DNA of 64,000 bases from Euphorbia lathyris (lineage: Eukaryota; Streptophyta; Magnoliopsida; Malpighiales; Euphorbiaceae), in assembly GCF_963576675.1 (NCBI RefSeq), contig NC_088911.1, forward strand, positions 61,403,756-61,467,755, written 5' to 3'. The notes beneath the pieces are model-generated. The model had not been told where the DNA came from, did no database searches, and saw nothing but the letters and a program-made list of their open reading frames with translations. Position 1 is the first letter of the stretch. Each line of letters begins with the position of its first letter. Shown here one piece after another: positions 50,903 through 63,100 of this stretch. A program made the position numbers and the translations under genes.

Positions 50903-52965
50903 TGTTGGAAATAGGGCTAAGGTATAGCAGCGGAAATATAAAAATTTTAGCCTACTTCCTTTTAACCATAGGATCCGTTAATCGTTATTTCATATAAATA
51001 GGGATAAGAAGAAATACCTTTCGATGATCAATCTACCGTTGCAAACGAAGTGCCCACAACTTCAAAGGAGAGGTAAACTGTTTACCAATCTGCCCCTATT
51101 CGAAACAGACCTTCCAGACCTCCGAACGACAATCCCTTCGGTGGAAACATGGAAGAATATGTCTAGAAGCTACTGTCCAAAAATCGCGACGATCCGACGG
51201 TTCAATCTCCAGGAATCCTCGAAATAGTGAACTGACCTGATGTAGGCGAAGAAAAACGAATTTCTCCCTTTTGATTGTTTTTCTTCTTTCGTGAACACGG
51301 TGAGGTTAAATTAGAATCAACCCTTATGAGATGTAACCAAAATAGATTACCTCTAATTAACCAACACAAGATCAAGGAGAAAGAGGGATGAATTAGATTA
51401 ATCAATCGATGGAATGCCGAATGAATTTTTGTCCACGAACTTGGGGATGGGAATTCTTTTCTCTCTCTAACTAAGCAATTTCGAAAATCACTTTAGGGGA
51501 GGGTAGAGGCTTAGGTCGAAATTCACATGTAGGAGGGGTATATATATTTGCTTGTATCTAAACCCTAGTTAGATAGGAATAGGTTACTTAATAGGAATCC
51601 AATTCGGAATAGGATTTCTAATTATTATCTTACTATATATCTAATATAATTAGGATAATAATAAATAACCTAGTTAGATAATAATAGGAGTATATTAATC
51701 TAATTAAAACTCCTAACTTGATTATCTCTTAATTAATTTAATTTCACAATCCTAATCAAATTAGGATGAATGGAATAAATTAATTCCTTACTCAAATACA
51801 TATAAATTTCGGCCCCTCCATGTAATTGGGCCTTACTGGGCTTAATTTTGGGCTTCCATCTATTAATCATATCCATCTCTCCTTTTGGTTCCAAGTCTTA
51901 TGTGTGATCCATTAGGTCCTTACTACTTCTGGCCGTATGCAACTATTAAAGTAATTTCTTCAAGAATTATATTTAATCCTTGCATAACGGAATGATGAAC
52001 AGAGCATGTTATCAGCATGTCCGTAATCATTCCCCCAGAGTCCGTTAAGAAGACAGGTCGATTCTGCCGTTAACCCTTCCGTATTAGTTACAGTATAATT
52101 CGATCCTTTATCAACTACATCCTTGAACTGAATCTTATGACTATGGATGATGTCAAGTCACATATAGCGAGACGTTCGTTTTACTTGTACAGGCCGAGTC
52201 AACTCAAATAGATAGGTTAAGTGAAATCTGTATTTCTACTCTTAAGCTATCACCTTGCAAGGATTTAGAGTCGAGTCTTCCACAAGCGATCCTTGGACGT
52301 ATCTCCCATTCGTCGGGGGTGATAAATGCTCAATCCAATGTATAACTACCCTGACATTACCTCCTGTGACACCCAACCTTTACAGTTCACACCCCAGAGT
52401 CATCTCTGTTAAGGATCGTAGGACCACGCGATCAAAGTCTCACATTCAATAATTCAGGATGACCAATTAACATTCCTTTGAGTCTGAGGATTATTTATAC
52501 CTATTAATACAAATGAGATGAACAGGTGACAAGGACGAATCTACACATCCTGTTATCTCAAATCGGATCCCCAATCCTAATGAACGACGTTTCATCGGAT
52601 CTATGTAACTGTCCAGATATCTATATATATGGAGCTTGTGAGATCAGCTTTCTGTCGGACAGAAGACATTGTTACATACAAGTCTCAACAGTGATATATC
52701 AATCCTAAACATATCACTTGACTTGGGGTGGTTTTAAGTTTATTATAAAGTTTTGTCTCACTTCATGCTTGTATGAACACTTTATAATCACTTTAAACAA
52801 ACTTACGGATTTCCTTTTATTAGACTTTATTTAGTGCTTTAAAAGGGATTGCCTTTATATAGTTATAAAACATATATCTTATTAAAACAAATGATATAAA
52901 GAACAATTCATTTACAATAAGTTTGTATCCTGCAACAGTTGTCTATAGGACACTAAACCCCAACA
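50903..52965 (-). mobile_element. 3' LTR of a minus-strand copia element
   Basis: This 2063-bp LTR starts TGTTGGAAATAGGG on the plus strand and ends AAACCCCAACA (TG to CA). On the minus strand it is preceded by the polypurine tract AAGTGGGAGTA and by the pol stop near 52980, so it is a 3' LTR. Candidate target pentamer CAGCT lies at 50898-50902. A shortened relative is at 2293-3764. Open frames within it (51024-51227 and others) have no domains. Confidence 0.88.
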
Positions 52966-55102
52966 TACTCCCACTTGGACTAAAGCCAATTGTTTGTAAA
53001 ACTTATCCTAGTAGAAGTTAAATGACGATCATGTACTTTCTGGGCTAATGGCTTTGTCAACGGATCTGCAACGTTGTCCTCGGTAGGTACTCTTTCTATT
53101 CTCACATCTCCTCTAGCCACAATCTCTCTAATGATGTGGTATCGCTTTAGGTAGTGCTTGGATGCATTATGAGACCGTGGTTCCTTTGCTTGCGCAATGG
53201 CTCCATTGTTATCACAGTACAGAGTAATGGGATTGACAATGTCAGGCACCACTCCTAGTTCTGTAATGAACTTTCTAATCCAAACTGCTTCCTTTGCTGC
53301 TTCCACAGCAGCGATGTACTCTGACTCGGTCGTAGAGAAAGCTACGCTTCCCTGCTTGGAACTTTTCCAACTGACCGCGCCCCCATTCAAGATAAACAGG
53401 TATCCTGATTGGGATTTAAAATCATTCTCATCTGTGAGATGACTAGCGTCTGAAAATCCTTCAATTTTTAGATCTCCTTCTCCGTACACTAGGAACATAT
53501 CTTTAGTCCTTCTCAAGTACTTAAGAATGTTCTTGACGGCAATCCAATGCTCGTCTCCCGGATTCCCTTGGTAGCGACTCGTTACAGATAACGCGAACGC
53601 TACGTCAGGTCTAGTGCATAGCATAGCATACATAATCGAACCGATCGCACTGGCGTACGGGACAACTGCCATGCGTCGTTTGTCATCATCAGTTTTAGGA
53701 CATTGATGATTGTTTAACTTTACTCCATGTACCATGGGTAAGTTACCTCGTTTCGATTCAAGCATGCTAAACCGATTTAGCACCTTTTCAATGTATGTAG
53801 CCTGTGAAAGACCAAGCAGTCTACGCGATCTATCTCTATAGATCTTTATACCAAGTATATAGGCTGCTTCACCAAGGTCTTTCATTGAGAAGTTACCGGA
53901 TAACCATACTTTCACCGATTGTAATAGAGCAATGTCATTTCCCATTAACAGTATATCGTCCACATATAGTATGAGAAATGCTATAGAGCTCCCACTTGCT
54001 TTCTTGTAAATGCAAGCTTCTTCGCAATTTTGTTCGAAACCAAATTGTTTTATGGTTTCGTCAAAACGCTTATTCCAGCTTCTAGATGCTTGCTTGAGTC
54101 CATAAATGTATCTCTGAAGTTTGCAAACTTTATTTGCATCCTTTTGATATGAAACCTTCAGGTTGCATCATGTATACATCCTCAAGCAGGTTTCCGTTTA
54201 GGAAAGCCGTTTTCACATTCATTTGCCAAATCTCATAATCAAAATGAGCGGCAATTGCAAGCATAATTCTGATTGATTTGGACATAGCAACGGGAGAGAA
54301 GGTTTCATCATAATCAACGCCTTGTTTTTGACGATATCCTTTCGCTACCAACCTAGCCTTGTAGGTGCTAACCTTTCCATCCATGTCAGTCTTCTTTTGA
54401 AGATCCACCTGCACCCAATGGGTTTTATCCCCTCGGGTGGATTAACCAAAGTCCACACTTGGTTAGTATACATGAAATCCATTTCAGAATCCATGGCCTC
54501 AAGCCATGCTTTAGAATCTGGACTAGTAAGAGCCTCTTCGTAGTTTTCGGGTTCGTCGTCTAACACGGGAACCTCATCATCATCTCCCACTAGAAAACCA
54601 TATCTAACTGGGAGTTCACGAACTCTTCGTGATCTACGAATAGGTGCCACTGGAGTCCCATCTAATGGGACTTCTTCGGGTACCTCAACCGCTTCTGTTG
54701 TTTCATCCGGTGTCTCTTCCCCTTGAACTTCGTCGAGTTCAATCACGCTTCCCTTTTGCGTTTCTTCGAGAAACTCTTTCTCTAAGAAGGTTGCGTATCT
54801 GGATACTATTACTTTCTGATCATCTTGATGATAAAAGTAATACCCTATGGTCTCTTTGGGATATCCAATGAAGAAACATTTATCAGATTTAGAATCCAAT
54901 TTGTCGGACGCAATGCGATTTGACATATGCTGAACAACCCCATACTCTCATAAATGAGAATACGAGTTTCCTACCAACGAACAATTCATATGGTGTGGAA
55001 CTGGCGGATTTAGTTGGTACTCGATTCAGGGTGAAGAGGGCAGTTTCTAAGGCATAGCCCCATAACGTCTTTGGAAGTAAGGCCATGCTCATCATGGACC
55101 GT
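52966..55102 (-). pseudogene. Copia pol (integrase end, RT, RNase H), frameshifted
   Basis: Read downward from 55102: the integrase C-terminal part (SMALLPKTLWGYALETA, LNRVPTKSASSTPYELF), the linker, RT (VWTLVNPPEG, then YKARLVAKGYRQKQGVDYDETFSPVA), the YVDDILLMGN box near 53965-53936, and RNase H ending DPLTKPL (about 53040). Frames change near 54925, near 54400 in an A-run after WIFK, and near 54150. The coding sequence stops at 55103, inside the integrase, where the Tat LTR begins. The rest of this element must lie beyond the Tat element, outside the window. Confidence 0.9.
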
Positions 55103-58100
55103 TGTAGACACCGAGTCGGAGGACCTGTGACGAAAACCTGAAAACAAGACGGTGGAAGCGATTGATTTCGGAAGTTTCGAAAAAAAATAATAAAATAAAT
55201 AAGTTACGGTGGGTCGCTGTTGTTGATTGGATGGCTCGCGAATGCTTAGCGGCATGGTGCGAGTACTTAGCGGCGGCCGGCGCGCGTTCGATGACAGTCG
55301 GACACCCGCTCGACGATGCAAAGTGCGTGCTCGACGCCCGTCGGACGCACGCATCCAACCGGGAATAGCACGCGCTCGACGTCCGAGCAATGCACGAGCT
55401 TGGCAGCGCGAGGCGCGCGCTCGTTGGCCACGGGGCGTGTGCGCCCGGCAGCGCGGAACACACATTCGGCGGTTGTTAGACGAGGTGCCGCGGCCTAATC
55501 TCCCGGGCGGACCGGGGGGTGGACAACCTCATGGCGACGTAAGCGGTGATTGGCGCCGAAAGCAACCAATCGTGGAATCAAGCTGCTCAGCAGGACCGGA
55601 GCTCGGAGATATGGAAGAGTCGCCACCCACGAATGGGAAAATGAACACCGATCCCTTGCGGGAGACCGGTGTGGGTTCGGGAAACTTAGGTACGAGCCGA
55701 GAAGGCTAGCTCCTTTCCGGAGAAAGGCTACTAGGCACCCCGACATCGCCCGGTTATGAACCACCGGCCTCCTACTCAGCATGTTAGGCGATAACGGACT
55801 AATCGTATACTCCTTTAAGTTTAAAATTCATTTGAAACCCTTTTCTTTCTCTTTTTAGAAACCGTTTTGAGCATATGATATTGAAAAGCCACACCAGTAA
55901 AGAATCACCCATTTATGTTTATACATACACAGAGAGGGGGAAGAAAGAAGTGGTTTATTTACAACCGTGTTAAATATTATGTCGTGTGCTTATTCTACAT
56001 TAACTTATTTCCCCAAAACGGATTTATTTACATGGTTCGCACCTTAATCGCCGTTGGAACGATTAGGGTGCGTTTTAAAACCCCGTTTGATGAAGCTTAC
56101 CCGAATCGCCGTTGGAACGACTCGAGTAATTGAAAACGTTAAAGTAAAAGCCTTTTAATAAGAAAACGTGGTTAAACATACAAGTCAATTTTATTTTGTA
56201 CAAATTCATTAAGAAAGCGATTCAAAATCTCCATTATTAACAAAGAAAGCGATTTTGATTACAATGTTCGCTTAATCCGTCGTTGGAACGGACTAAGGTT
56301 TTAAAACGTTGTGTTTTGAAGACGATTTGAAATATCAACCAAAATGACTCTATTTATCTACATTAGAGATCTAAGAAAGCTCATTAGCTTAAATAATTTA
56401 ATTGAAAATTCTCTTTTTGTGACTTATTTTCCCCACTTATTTAATGGACTCTCTAACTATTATAATTACATCAATAAACACATTTAGGCCCAAAAATTAA
56501 TTTTTCCAAGTGAAGCCCATTTGAAACATGGACTTATAAATGACCAAAAGAAATAAAGAAAATAATATAGATATATATTTACACATTTTAGCCCAAAAGA
56601 CATAAAATAAGAGTAAAAGAAAATATACTATCTAATACATATATAAGAAAGAATAATGAAAATAATATATTTATACTTTAAACATAAGAAAATAGTGAAT
56701 GAAATTCATAAATAAGAAAATAGCATTTATCACTCAAAACAATTTTATTTAACAATAATTAAGATAACCCAAATATACCCCAAAACTATATATATACATA
56801 ACTAATATAATCCTAATGTCAAAAAGACTATATGTTCATCCCCCAATATCTACTAATTATCTCCCAAAATGCCCAAGTAAATAACATTTAAAATAGAATT
56901 TAATGTAATTTAAATGAATAATAATAAAAAGAAAGTAATATGTACATATACAAAAAATTAGAATAAAAATGGAATACCAATCTCCTAAAATAATTATATA
57001 TGTTAAAGTTTTAAAACAATTTGAAAAGAATATATTACATAATTATATATATATATATATATACTAAGGATTAAAAGTCTAAAAGTTAAGAAAAAGGGTC
57101 TGAAATGGCATTTTTTACATTTTTTCAGATTTACCGACGGAAAATCCGTTGGTAAACAGCCTTTAGTGACAGAATTGGTGAATTACAACAGCACTCCCAT
57201 ATTTTCCAGATTTGTTCAAAAGCTTTAAATTAAATCTAATTCAATCGTTTTGGACTTCCGAACTACCAAAGATGGATCATAGTCGAAAACGGAAGTTCCT
57301 AAAACGATGTTTTTATTTTAAAACGTTATTTGGAAACCTCTTTTAAATTAAAAAAACTTATAATTACAACATTTTCGATACCCGAACTACCTTTTTATCG
57401 GATCACGGTTCGTATTGGGATATCCAAAACGAGGTTTTTATTTTAAGACAAAACCGAATTTTATTTAACGCGAAACGAAAATTAAATAAATACGCTAACT
57501 AAATAAAACGTGACAAAATAAATAAATGACTAAAGGAATAAAAACTATAGCATAAAAATAAATAGAAGGAGAGAAATAAATTAAATAAAATAAAGAGTCT
57601 AGTCCTCGGATAATACCTTTGATTCGGTATCTGACAGTCGAAGCCGATTGATTCCACGAACCGCGAGCTCCCGATTTTAATAAAAATTTAGTAAAAATTG
57701 AACTTAGGAAATTTGGAATTTTTGAGAAAAAAAATATTTTTCTCAAAAAAAATCCACACTCTCTCTCTCTAAAAATGTTTAGAGTGAGAAAGTTTTTCCC
57801 CCAAAAAGGCCTCCTCTTCACCTTGGGATCCGTGCCCTTATATAGGGAAACGGGTCCCGGAACAATGGGCGACACCCAAAAAAAATTGGGCGTCGCCCAT
57901 TGTGGTTGGGCAGCCGCCCAACATGGGTTGGGCGGCCGCCCAACAATAGTTGGGCGGCCGCCCAACAATGTTGGGCGATCGCCCAACGCGAGGTTGGGCG
58001 CCCGCGCCCGACCCTCGTCGGGCGTCCGCCCGACGTGGTTGGGTGCCCGCTCGGCGACCCTCGGGGCGTGCCCCGCGCCGTCGGACGCGGTCCACTCCGT

Positions 58101-58472
58101 GGCCACCGAGCGCGCGTTCCGCGCAGCTAGACGCTCGCACGTCGCAGCCGCCGAACGCGCGCCTCGCGCTGCCAGGCGCGTGTGCTCAACGGCCCACGAG
58201 GGCGCGCACCGCCAGCGGTCCCAGGCATTGCTCGGGCGTCGAGAGCGTGCCACTCGCGGTGCGTCCGACGGACGTCGCACGCACGTCTCGAGCCGTTAAG
58301 CGGGCGTTCGACCATCGTCGTCCACGTGCGGGATGCCGTTGCGTGCCCGCGCCGTGCCGTTAATTTTCCTCAGCTTATTATTCTTTATATATTTTTCAAA
58401 ACTTCCGGAATCAATCGCTTCGACCGTCTTGTTTCAGGTTTTCGTCACAGGTCCTCCGACTCGGTGTCTACA
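55103..58472 (-). mobile_element. 3' LTR of a Tat/Ogre-type gypsy element (3370 bp)
   Basis: On the plus strand it begins TGTAGACACCGAGTCGG and ends CCGACTCGGTGTCTACA. The polypurine tract GTAGGGGCAAC, read on the minus strand, abuts 58472, so the LTR belongs to the minus-strand element whose pol ends at 63722. A TATA box CTATATAAG on the minus strand lies at about 57845-57837. Termini are long inverted repeats: about 70 bp with few differences, then several hundred bp of GC-rich, more diverged homology (55103-55500 against 58472-58080). An alternative is an LTR plus a second, inverted LTR fragment. GC-rich open frames here reflect base composition, not genes. 55900-57700 is AT-rich and shows no gene. 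Confidence 0.75.
57863..58060. repeat. Palindrome array in the Tat LTR, about 22-bp period
   Basis: Successive units centre on GTTGGGCGGCCGCCCAAC, an 18-bp perfect palindrome, or close variants. Starts at 57905, 57927, 57949, 57970 and 57993 give spacings of 21-23 bp. Flanking variants lie at about 57863, 57885, 58018 and 58038. The array sits just upstream of the TATA box of the LTR on its transcribed strand, in the U3 region. Confidence 0.85.
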
Positions 58473-58660
58473 GTTGCCCCTACTTTTCTATTTTGACAGT
58501 GATGTGTGTGGTTCGAAAACGTTTTTGCTAACGTAACACATGCAATGTAAAACATATAAAAGTAAAAGACACGTAACGAGTAGGAGGAAACATACCTGAC
58601 CTTTGTGCTGCGCGCTCCGGCGTTGCTCTCTGACTGCATCAGACTCTGCTTCGGGCTGCA

Positions 58661-59711
58661 CCCTAGTTCACGACCGCGGGGATAATGGCTAAATAGCTAC
58701 CCTAGTTTATGATCGCGGGGATAATGGCTAAACAGCTACCCTATTTCAAGATTGCGGGGATAATGGCTAAATAGCTACCCTGATTTACGACTGCGGGGAT
58801 AATGGCTAAATAGCTACCCTATTTTAAGATTGCGGGGATGATGGCTAAACAGCTACCCTGGTTTACGACTGCGGGGATGATGGCTAAACAGCTACCCTGG
58901 TTTACGACTGCGGGGATAATGGCTAAACAGCTACCCCATTTCAAGATTGCGGGGATAATGGCTAAACAGCTACCCTATTTCAAGATTGCGGGGATAATGG
59001 CTAAACAGCTACCCTGATTTACGACTGTGGGGATAATGGCTAAACAGCTACCCTATTTCAAGATTGCGGGGATAATGGCTAAACAGCTACCCTATTACAA
59101 GATCACGGGGATAATGGCTAAACAGCTACCCTGATTTACGACTGTGGGGATAATGGCTAAACAGCTACCCTATTTCAAGATCGCGGGGATAATGGCTAAA
59201 CAGCTACCCCATTTCAAGATCGCGGGGATAATGGCTAAACAGCTACCCTAGTCTACGATCTTAGGTAAATATGGCTCAAAAGCAACTCCGGTCTGCGACC
59301 ACGAGTCAGATGGCTCAAAAGCAACTCCGATCTGCGACCGTGAGTCAGATGGCTCAAAAGCAACTCCGGTCTGCGACCGTGAGTCAGATGGCTTAAAAGC
59401 AATTCCGGTATGCGACCGTGAGTCAGATGGCTCAAAAGCAACTCCGGTCTGCGACCGTGAGTCAGATGGCTCAAAAGCAACTCCGGTCTGCGACCGTGAG
59501 TCAGATGGCTCGAAAGCAACTCCGGTCTGCGACCGTGAGTCAGATGGCTCAAAAGCAACTCCGGTCTGCGACCGTGAGTCAGATGGCTCAAAAGCAACTC
59601 CGGTCTGCGACCGTGAGTCAAATGGCTAAAAAGCAACTTCGGTCTGCGACCGAGAGTCAAATGGCTCAAAAGCAACTCCGGTCTGCGACCGAGAGTCAAA
59701 TGGCAAAAAAG
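58661..59711. repeat. Two in-register blocks of a 39-bp tandem repeat
   Basis: Block A has 15 units with ATGGCT starts from 58685 to 59231 in 39-bp steps, type GGGGATAATGGCTAAACAGC. After one 40-bp step block B begins at 59271 and has 11 units to 59700, type ATGGCTCAAAAGCAACTCCG. The two unit types align along their length (ATGGCT, AGC, AC, CGAC), so they are diverged forms of one repeat. Because 39 is 13 codons, block B is open on both strands. The minus-strand frame 59774-59253 repeats SHLTHGRRPELLL and the plus-strand frame 59418-59765 repeats SQMAQKQLRSATV. I do not claim either is translated. Confidence 0.9.
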
Positions 59712-60057
59712 CGGGTTCTGTTTCTGGATTTTCTTACCACACGGTTGTCTGTACTTTCTCACTAGAGCTATCATCTCGACGATTCGATGGGCACACGTCT
59801 GAGTCCGAAATGAAATAGACTACTGATTGTTTTTCTGTTGACTGTCGTCTGTATTTCGACTGGTGTCACTGTTCTGTAAAAATTAGCTGTTGTCTGGAAT
59901 TGATGTTTTGACAATGTTAGTCACTGTCTGGGAGAAATGCAGGCTGAAACGGACTGCAAATCGGAGGTCTGTGCACCTGGTAATTAATTATTTACTTTTT
60001 ACCTTTATGTCAAATCGTACTTTCTTCACTATTTACGGGAATGCCATTCCCTTTTCC

Positions 60058-60143
60058 TATATAAGGTGGTGGGGTTTCATTTCAACCCCACACCTTCTCT
60101 CTCCTCTTTCTCTCACTAGACTTCAATTTGGATTATTCTCGGG
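60058..60143 (+). promoter_or_regulatory. Promoter of the antisense PMD gene
   Basis: TATATAA at 60058-60064 lies 80 bp upstream of the first ATG. A CT-rich stretch (TTCTCTCTCCTCTTTCTCTC, about 60092-60114) in between is typical of a plant 5' leader. The preceding segment, 59720-60057, is non-coding. The direction is opposite to that of the host retrotransposon. Confidence 0.6.
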
Positions 60144-63100
60144 ATGGATTTAGACGAATGGGATGGCACCAGAGGCATGGACGAGGTTTATGTAAACCTG
60201 GATAGAGTGGATACCTTCCACGACCCTACGACACACTTGAGCAGGACACGCTGCAACGAGGTAAGTGGTTTCTCACTTTTATTTGATTTGAACTCTAGGC
60301 TTTAGCACTCCTATACGAACATGATTTGCATGCTAACTCTTAGACTGCCTTAGAGGACTTTAGCTAGAAAACGTGAATTCCTTTATTTACACGTAACACT
60401 TGTTTGTTTTTGTAAGAATGCGCGCTATATGCATGTGAATAGTACACTACGAATTTATGCATGTTAACAGTAAAAGCGATGTGAATAGTAAAAACGTGAA
60501 TAGTGCACGTGAATAGTAAAAACTTAGCTAAAAAAACGTGAATAGTGACAATGTGAATAGTAAAAACTTAGCTAATGCACATGAATAGTAGAACGTGAAT
60601 AGTACGCGTGAATAGTGACAACATGAATAGTAAAAACTTAGCTAATGCACGTGAATAGTAGAACGTGAATAGTGAAAATGTGAATAGTAAAAACTTAGCT
60701 AATGAACGTGAATAGTGAAAACGACGTGAATAGTGCACGTGAATAGTAAAAACGTGAACAGTGCACGTGAATAGTAAAAACTTAGCTAATGCATGTGAAT
60801 AGTAAACCTAATCTACGCTCCTCGTTACCGCAGACGAGGGTGGATTAAAGAATTGACTAAACCTTACGTGAATGACCCTACAGGAGAGATTTTTACCGAA
60901 AATTGGTCCTAACTGACCGGATGTCTCTAGGTTAGATAATGAAAGAATACCCGTTCTTGACGCGTTCTTATCAAATGCATGCTTTAGGAGCCGTATTTAA
61001 ATTTTCTTGTCTTGTTCTTTTTAGTTCATTAAGATTTCGGGGACCACCGCCGAGATTCACTCATGGTACGATAGGCTAGGCGCCGCGGCGAGAGCCCACG
61101 TGCGTGAGTTGGGCTTCGAGCCCTTTATTGCAGCGCTGCCCCGCACCAACTGGGTATGCGATCCTTTTGGCCTACGGGCCTTATGCGAGCGGTGGGTTGA
61201 CTCGACCCACACCTTCCACCTTTCCTTTGGGGAGATGACCATCTCGCCTCGAGATTTTTCGCTGTTGACAGGATTGCGAGGGAGCAACACTCCCGTCCCT
61301 TTCCACTTTGGTATGATGCAACCACGGGTCGACCCTGCTAGGCTTGCTACTTTGATTGGACCGGGAGTTCGTCTATGCGCCAAGTCTACTCCGGCGAAGT
61401 TTGTCTCTACCGCGAGCCTCTTGAGTAGACGTGATTTCTGCGAGACTGACGCTACTGACCTGGCGGTTCGTAGTTTCTTAGTATATGCTCTGAGTGAGAC
61501 GATTTTCCGCACGAAGGGCGGGAAGGTACACGCAGGTCTCATTCAGGCACTTAGCGATCTGGATGCAGCGGCTTCTTATGATTGGGCAGGGGCAGGCTTA
61601 GCCTTTCTTTACAAGTTCTTGGATCTGACTTGCCGGAAGCGCAAGGACTTCGGCGGTTATACCTTTGCCCTGCTGGTACGTGACGCCTTCTTGACTTATC
61701 CGTCTTGTCTTTTTCGCATTTTTCACACTCCTAGTCCTCATTTTTACCACAGGTGTGGGCGTACGAGAGCACATCCTTCCCAGCCGGTCTCGATCTCGAC
61801 CGAGAGTACCGAGGCCGCCCTTCATGACCCGATGGAGGGATTTTGACTTGAGCACCGAGAGGAGTCGGACAGTGTCGCGGCTTCTGGATTGGATCGACTC
61901 GCTGACCCTAGGACAGGTAGATTTTGCCTAATCATGCTAGATTTTTGTTTGAGTCCCTCTGACTTTCTCTTTATGCATTTTTCTTTAGATTAAGTTCAGT
62001 TGGGATGATCTCGACTTCGGCCCTGATTATGCATACGCATCGATGATCCAGGAGCAGCAGTGCGTGCTCACCGGCCCTTGTGTGCGGGCGTGGTATTTGG
62101 GAGATCGAGGCATCACCGGAGTGAGTGATGTTCACTGGACGTCGGGGGAGATTCCCGTTTCCATGTTTGCTGTGCGGACTCTGCCCTTATCGACCATTCG
62201 TCGAGATCTGACCCGTCGTTTTGTCGGTAGAGTGGTCTGGATTCATGCCGGGGGCCGTGAGCCTTATTTGTCTACTTTACTGAGCGCGAGGGATGCCCCG
62301 GCGGCAGCGATGGAGGTAGATCCAGTGGCGGACGTGTTTTCGAGAGAGGCGGTCGAGGCCATCTTTGGTCAGGCGGAGGTTCCGGTAAGTGATTCCGCCC
62401 TCTTTTCATTTTATTCATGATATGCTCGGAGGTATTATTGTGTGTTTTTTTTTTTTGCAGGAGGGATCTTGGAGGAGTGCCCACTTATCTGATTTTTTTG
62501 ATGGCACTCAGACTCAGACACCAGCGCGCGAGCAGCCCTACTTCGTCGGCGAGTCCTCCAGCGCAGCCCGACCAGAGAGATCGTCCATAAGCGTGCCTAT
62601 ACCAGGCTACGGGAGGGATTATGCTACGATCCGCTATGACGAGTCTGGGACACCTTATGCGGGATTCGAGGCGGCCCCTCCTATCTTCTCCTCGAGGGTC
62701 CCGTTTGATCCCTCGGACGCTTCACTGACCACTAGGGAGACCTGTACAGACTACGTGGATCTATCCGGCTTCCTACGAGATTGCCTCAGCTTGCGCTGCA
62801 CCGACCACCTGGTATGTATCATTATTGTACTTTAGTGTAGTGAAATGTATGCATGTATGTATGATTTATGTTTTTGCCTATGCTGCCTCTTATCTGTTTT
62901 TCGTTTGTTTTTTTTTTTTTGTAGAGTGATCTTCATGCCCATGAGCGGAGACAGAGTGAGCTAGTGCGGGAAGCTGATGCCCGAGTTGGTCGTGTGTATC
63001 AAGAGAGGAACGACCACTGGTCGGGGGTGATGCGACGGGAGACTGAGGGTCGCCTTACCGTCGAGGAGAGGGCGCGTGATGAGTCGATCAGACGCCTTAC

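Noticed and set aside
55227..58363. Several long open frames (up to 261 codons) in the Tat LTR
   Set aside because: They are low-stop frames in GC-rich repeat and palindrome sequence, present on both strands with arginine/alanine-rich composition and no domain.
58661..59711. Regular repeat array resembling CRISPR
   Set aside because: Units are contiguous with no unique spacers, it is in a plant retrotransposon, and there are no cas genes.
61057..61542. 161-codon open frame on the minus strand
   Set aside because: It is the reverse-strand shadow of PMD exon 2, which has clear domain content and splice sites.
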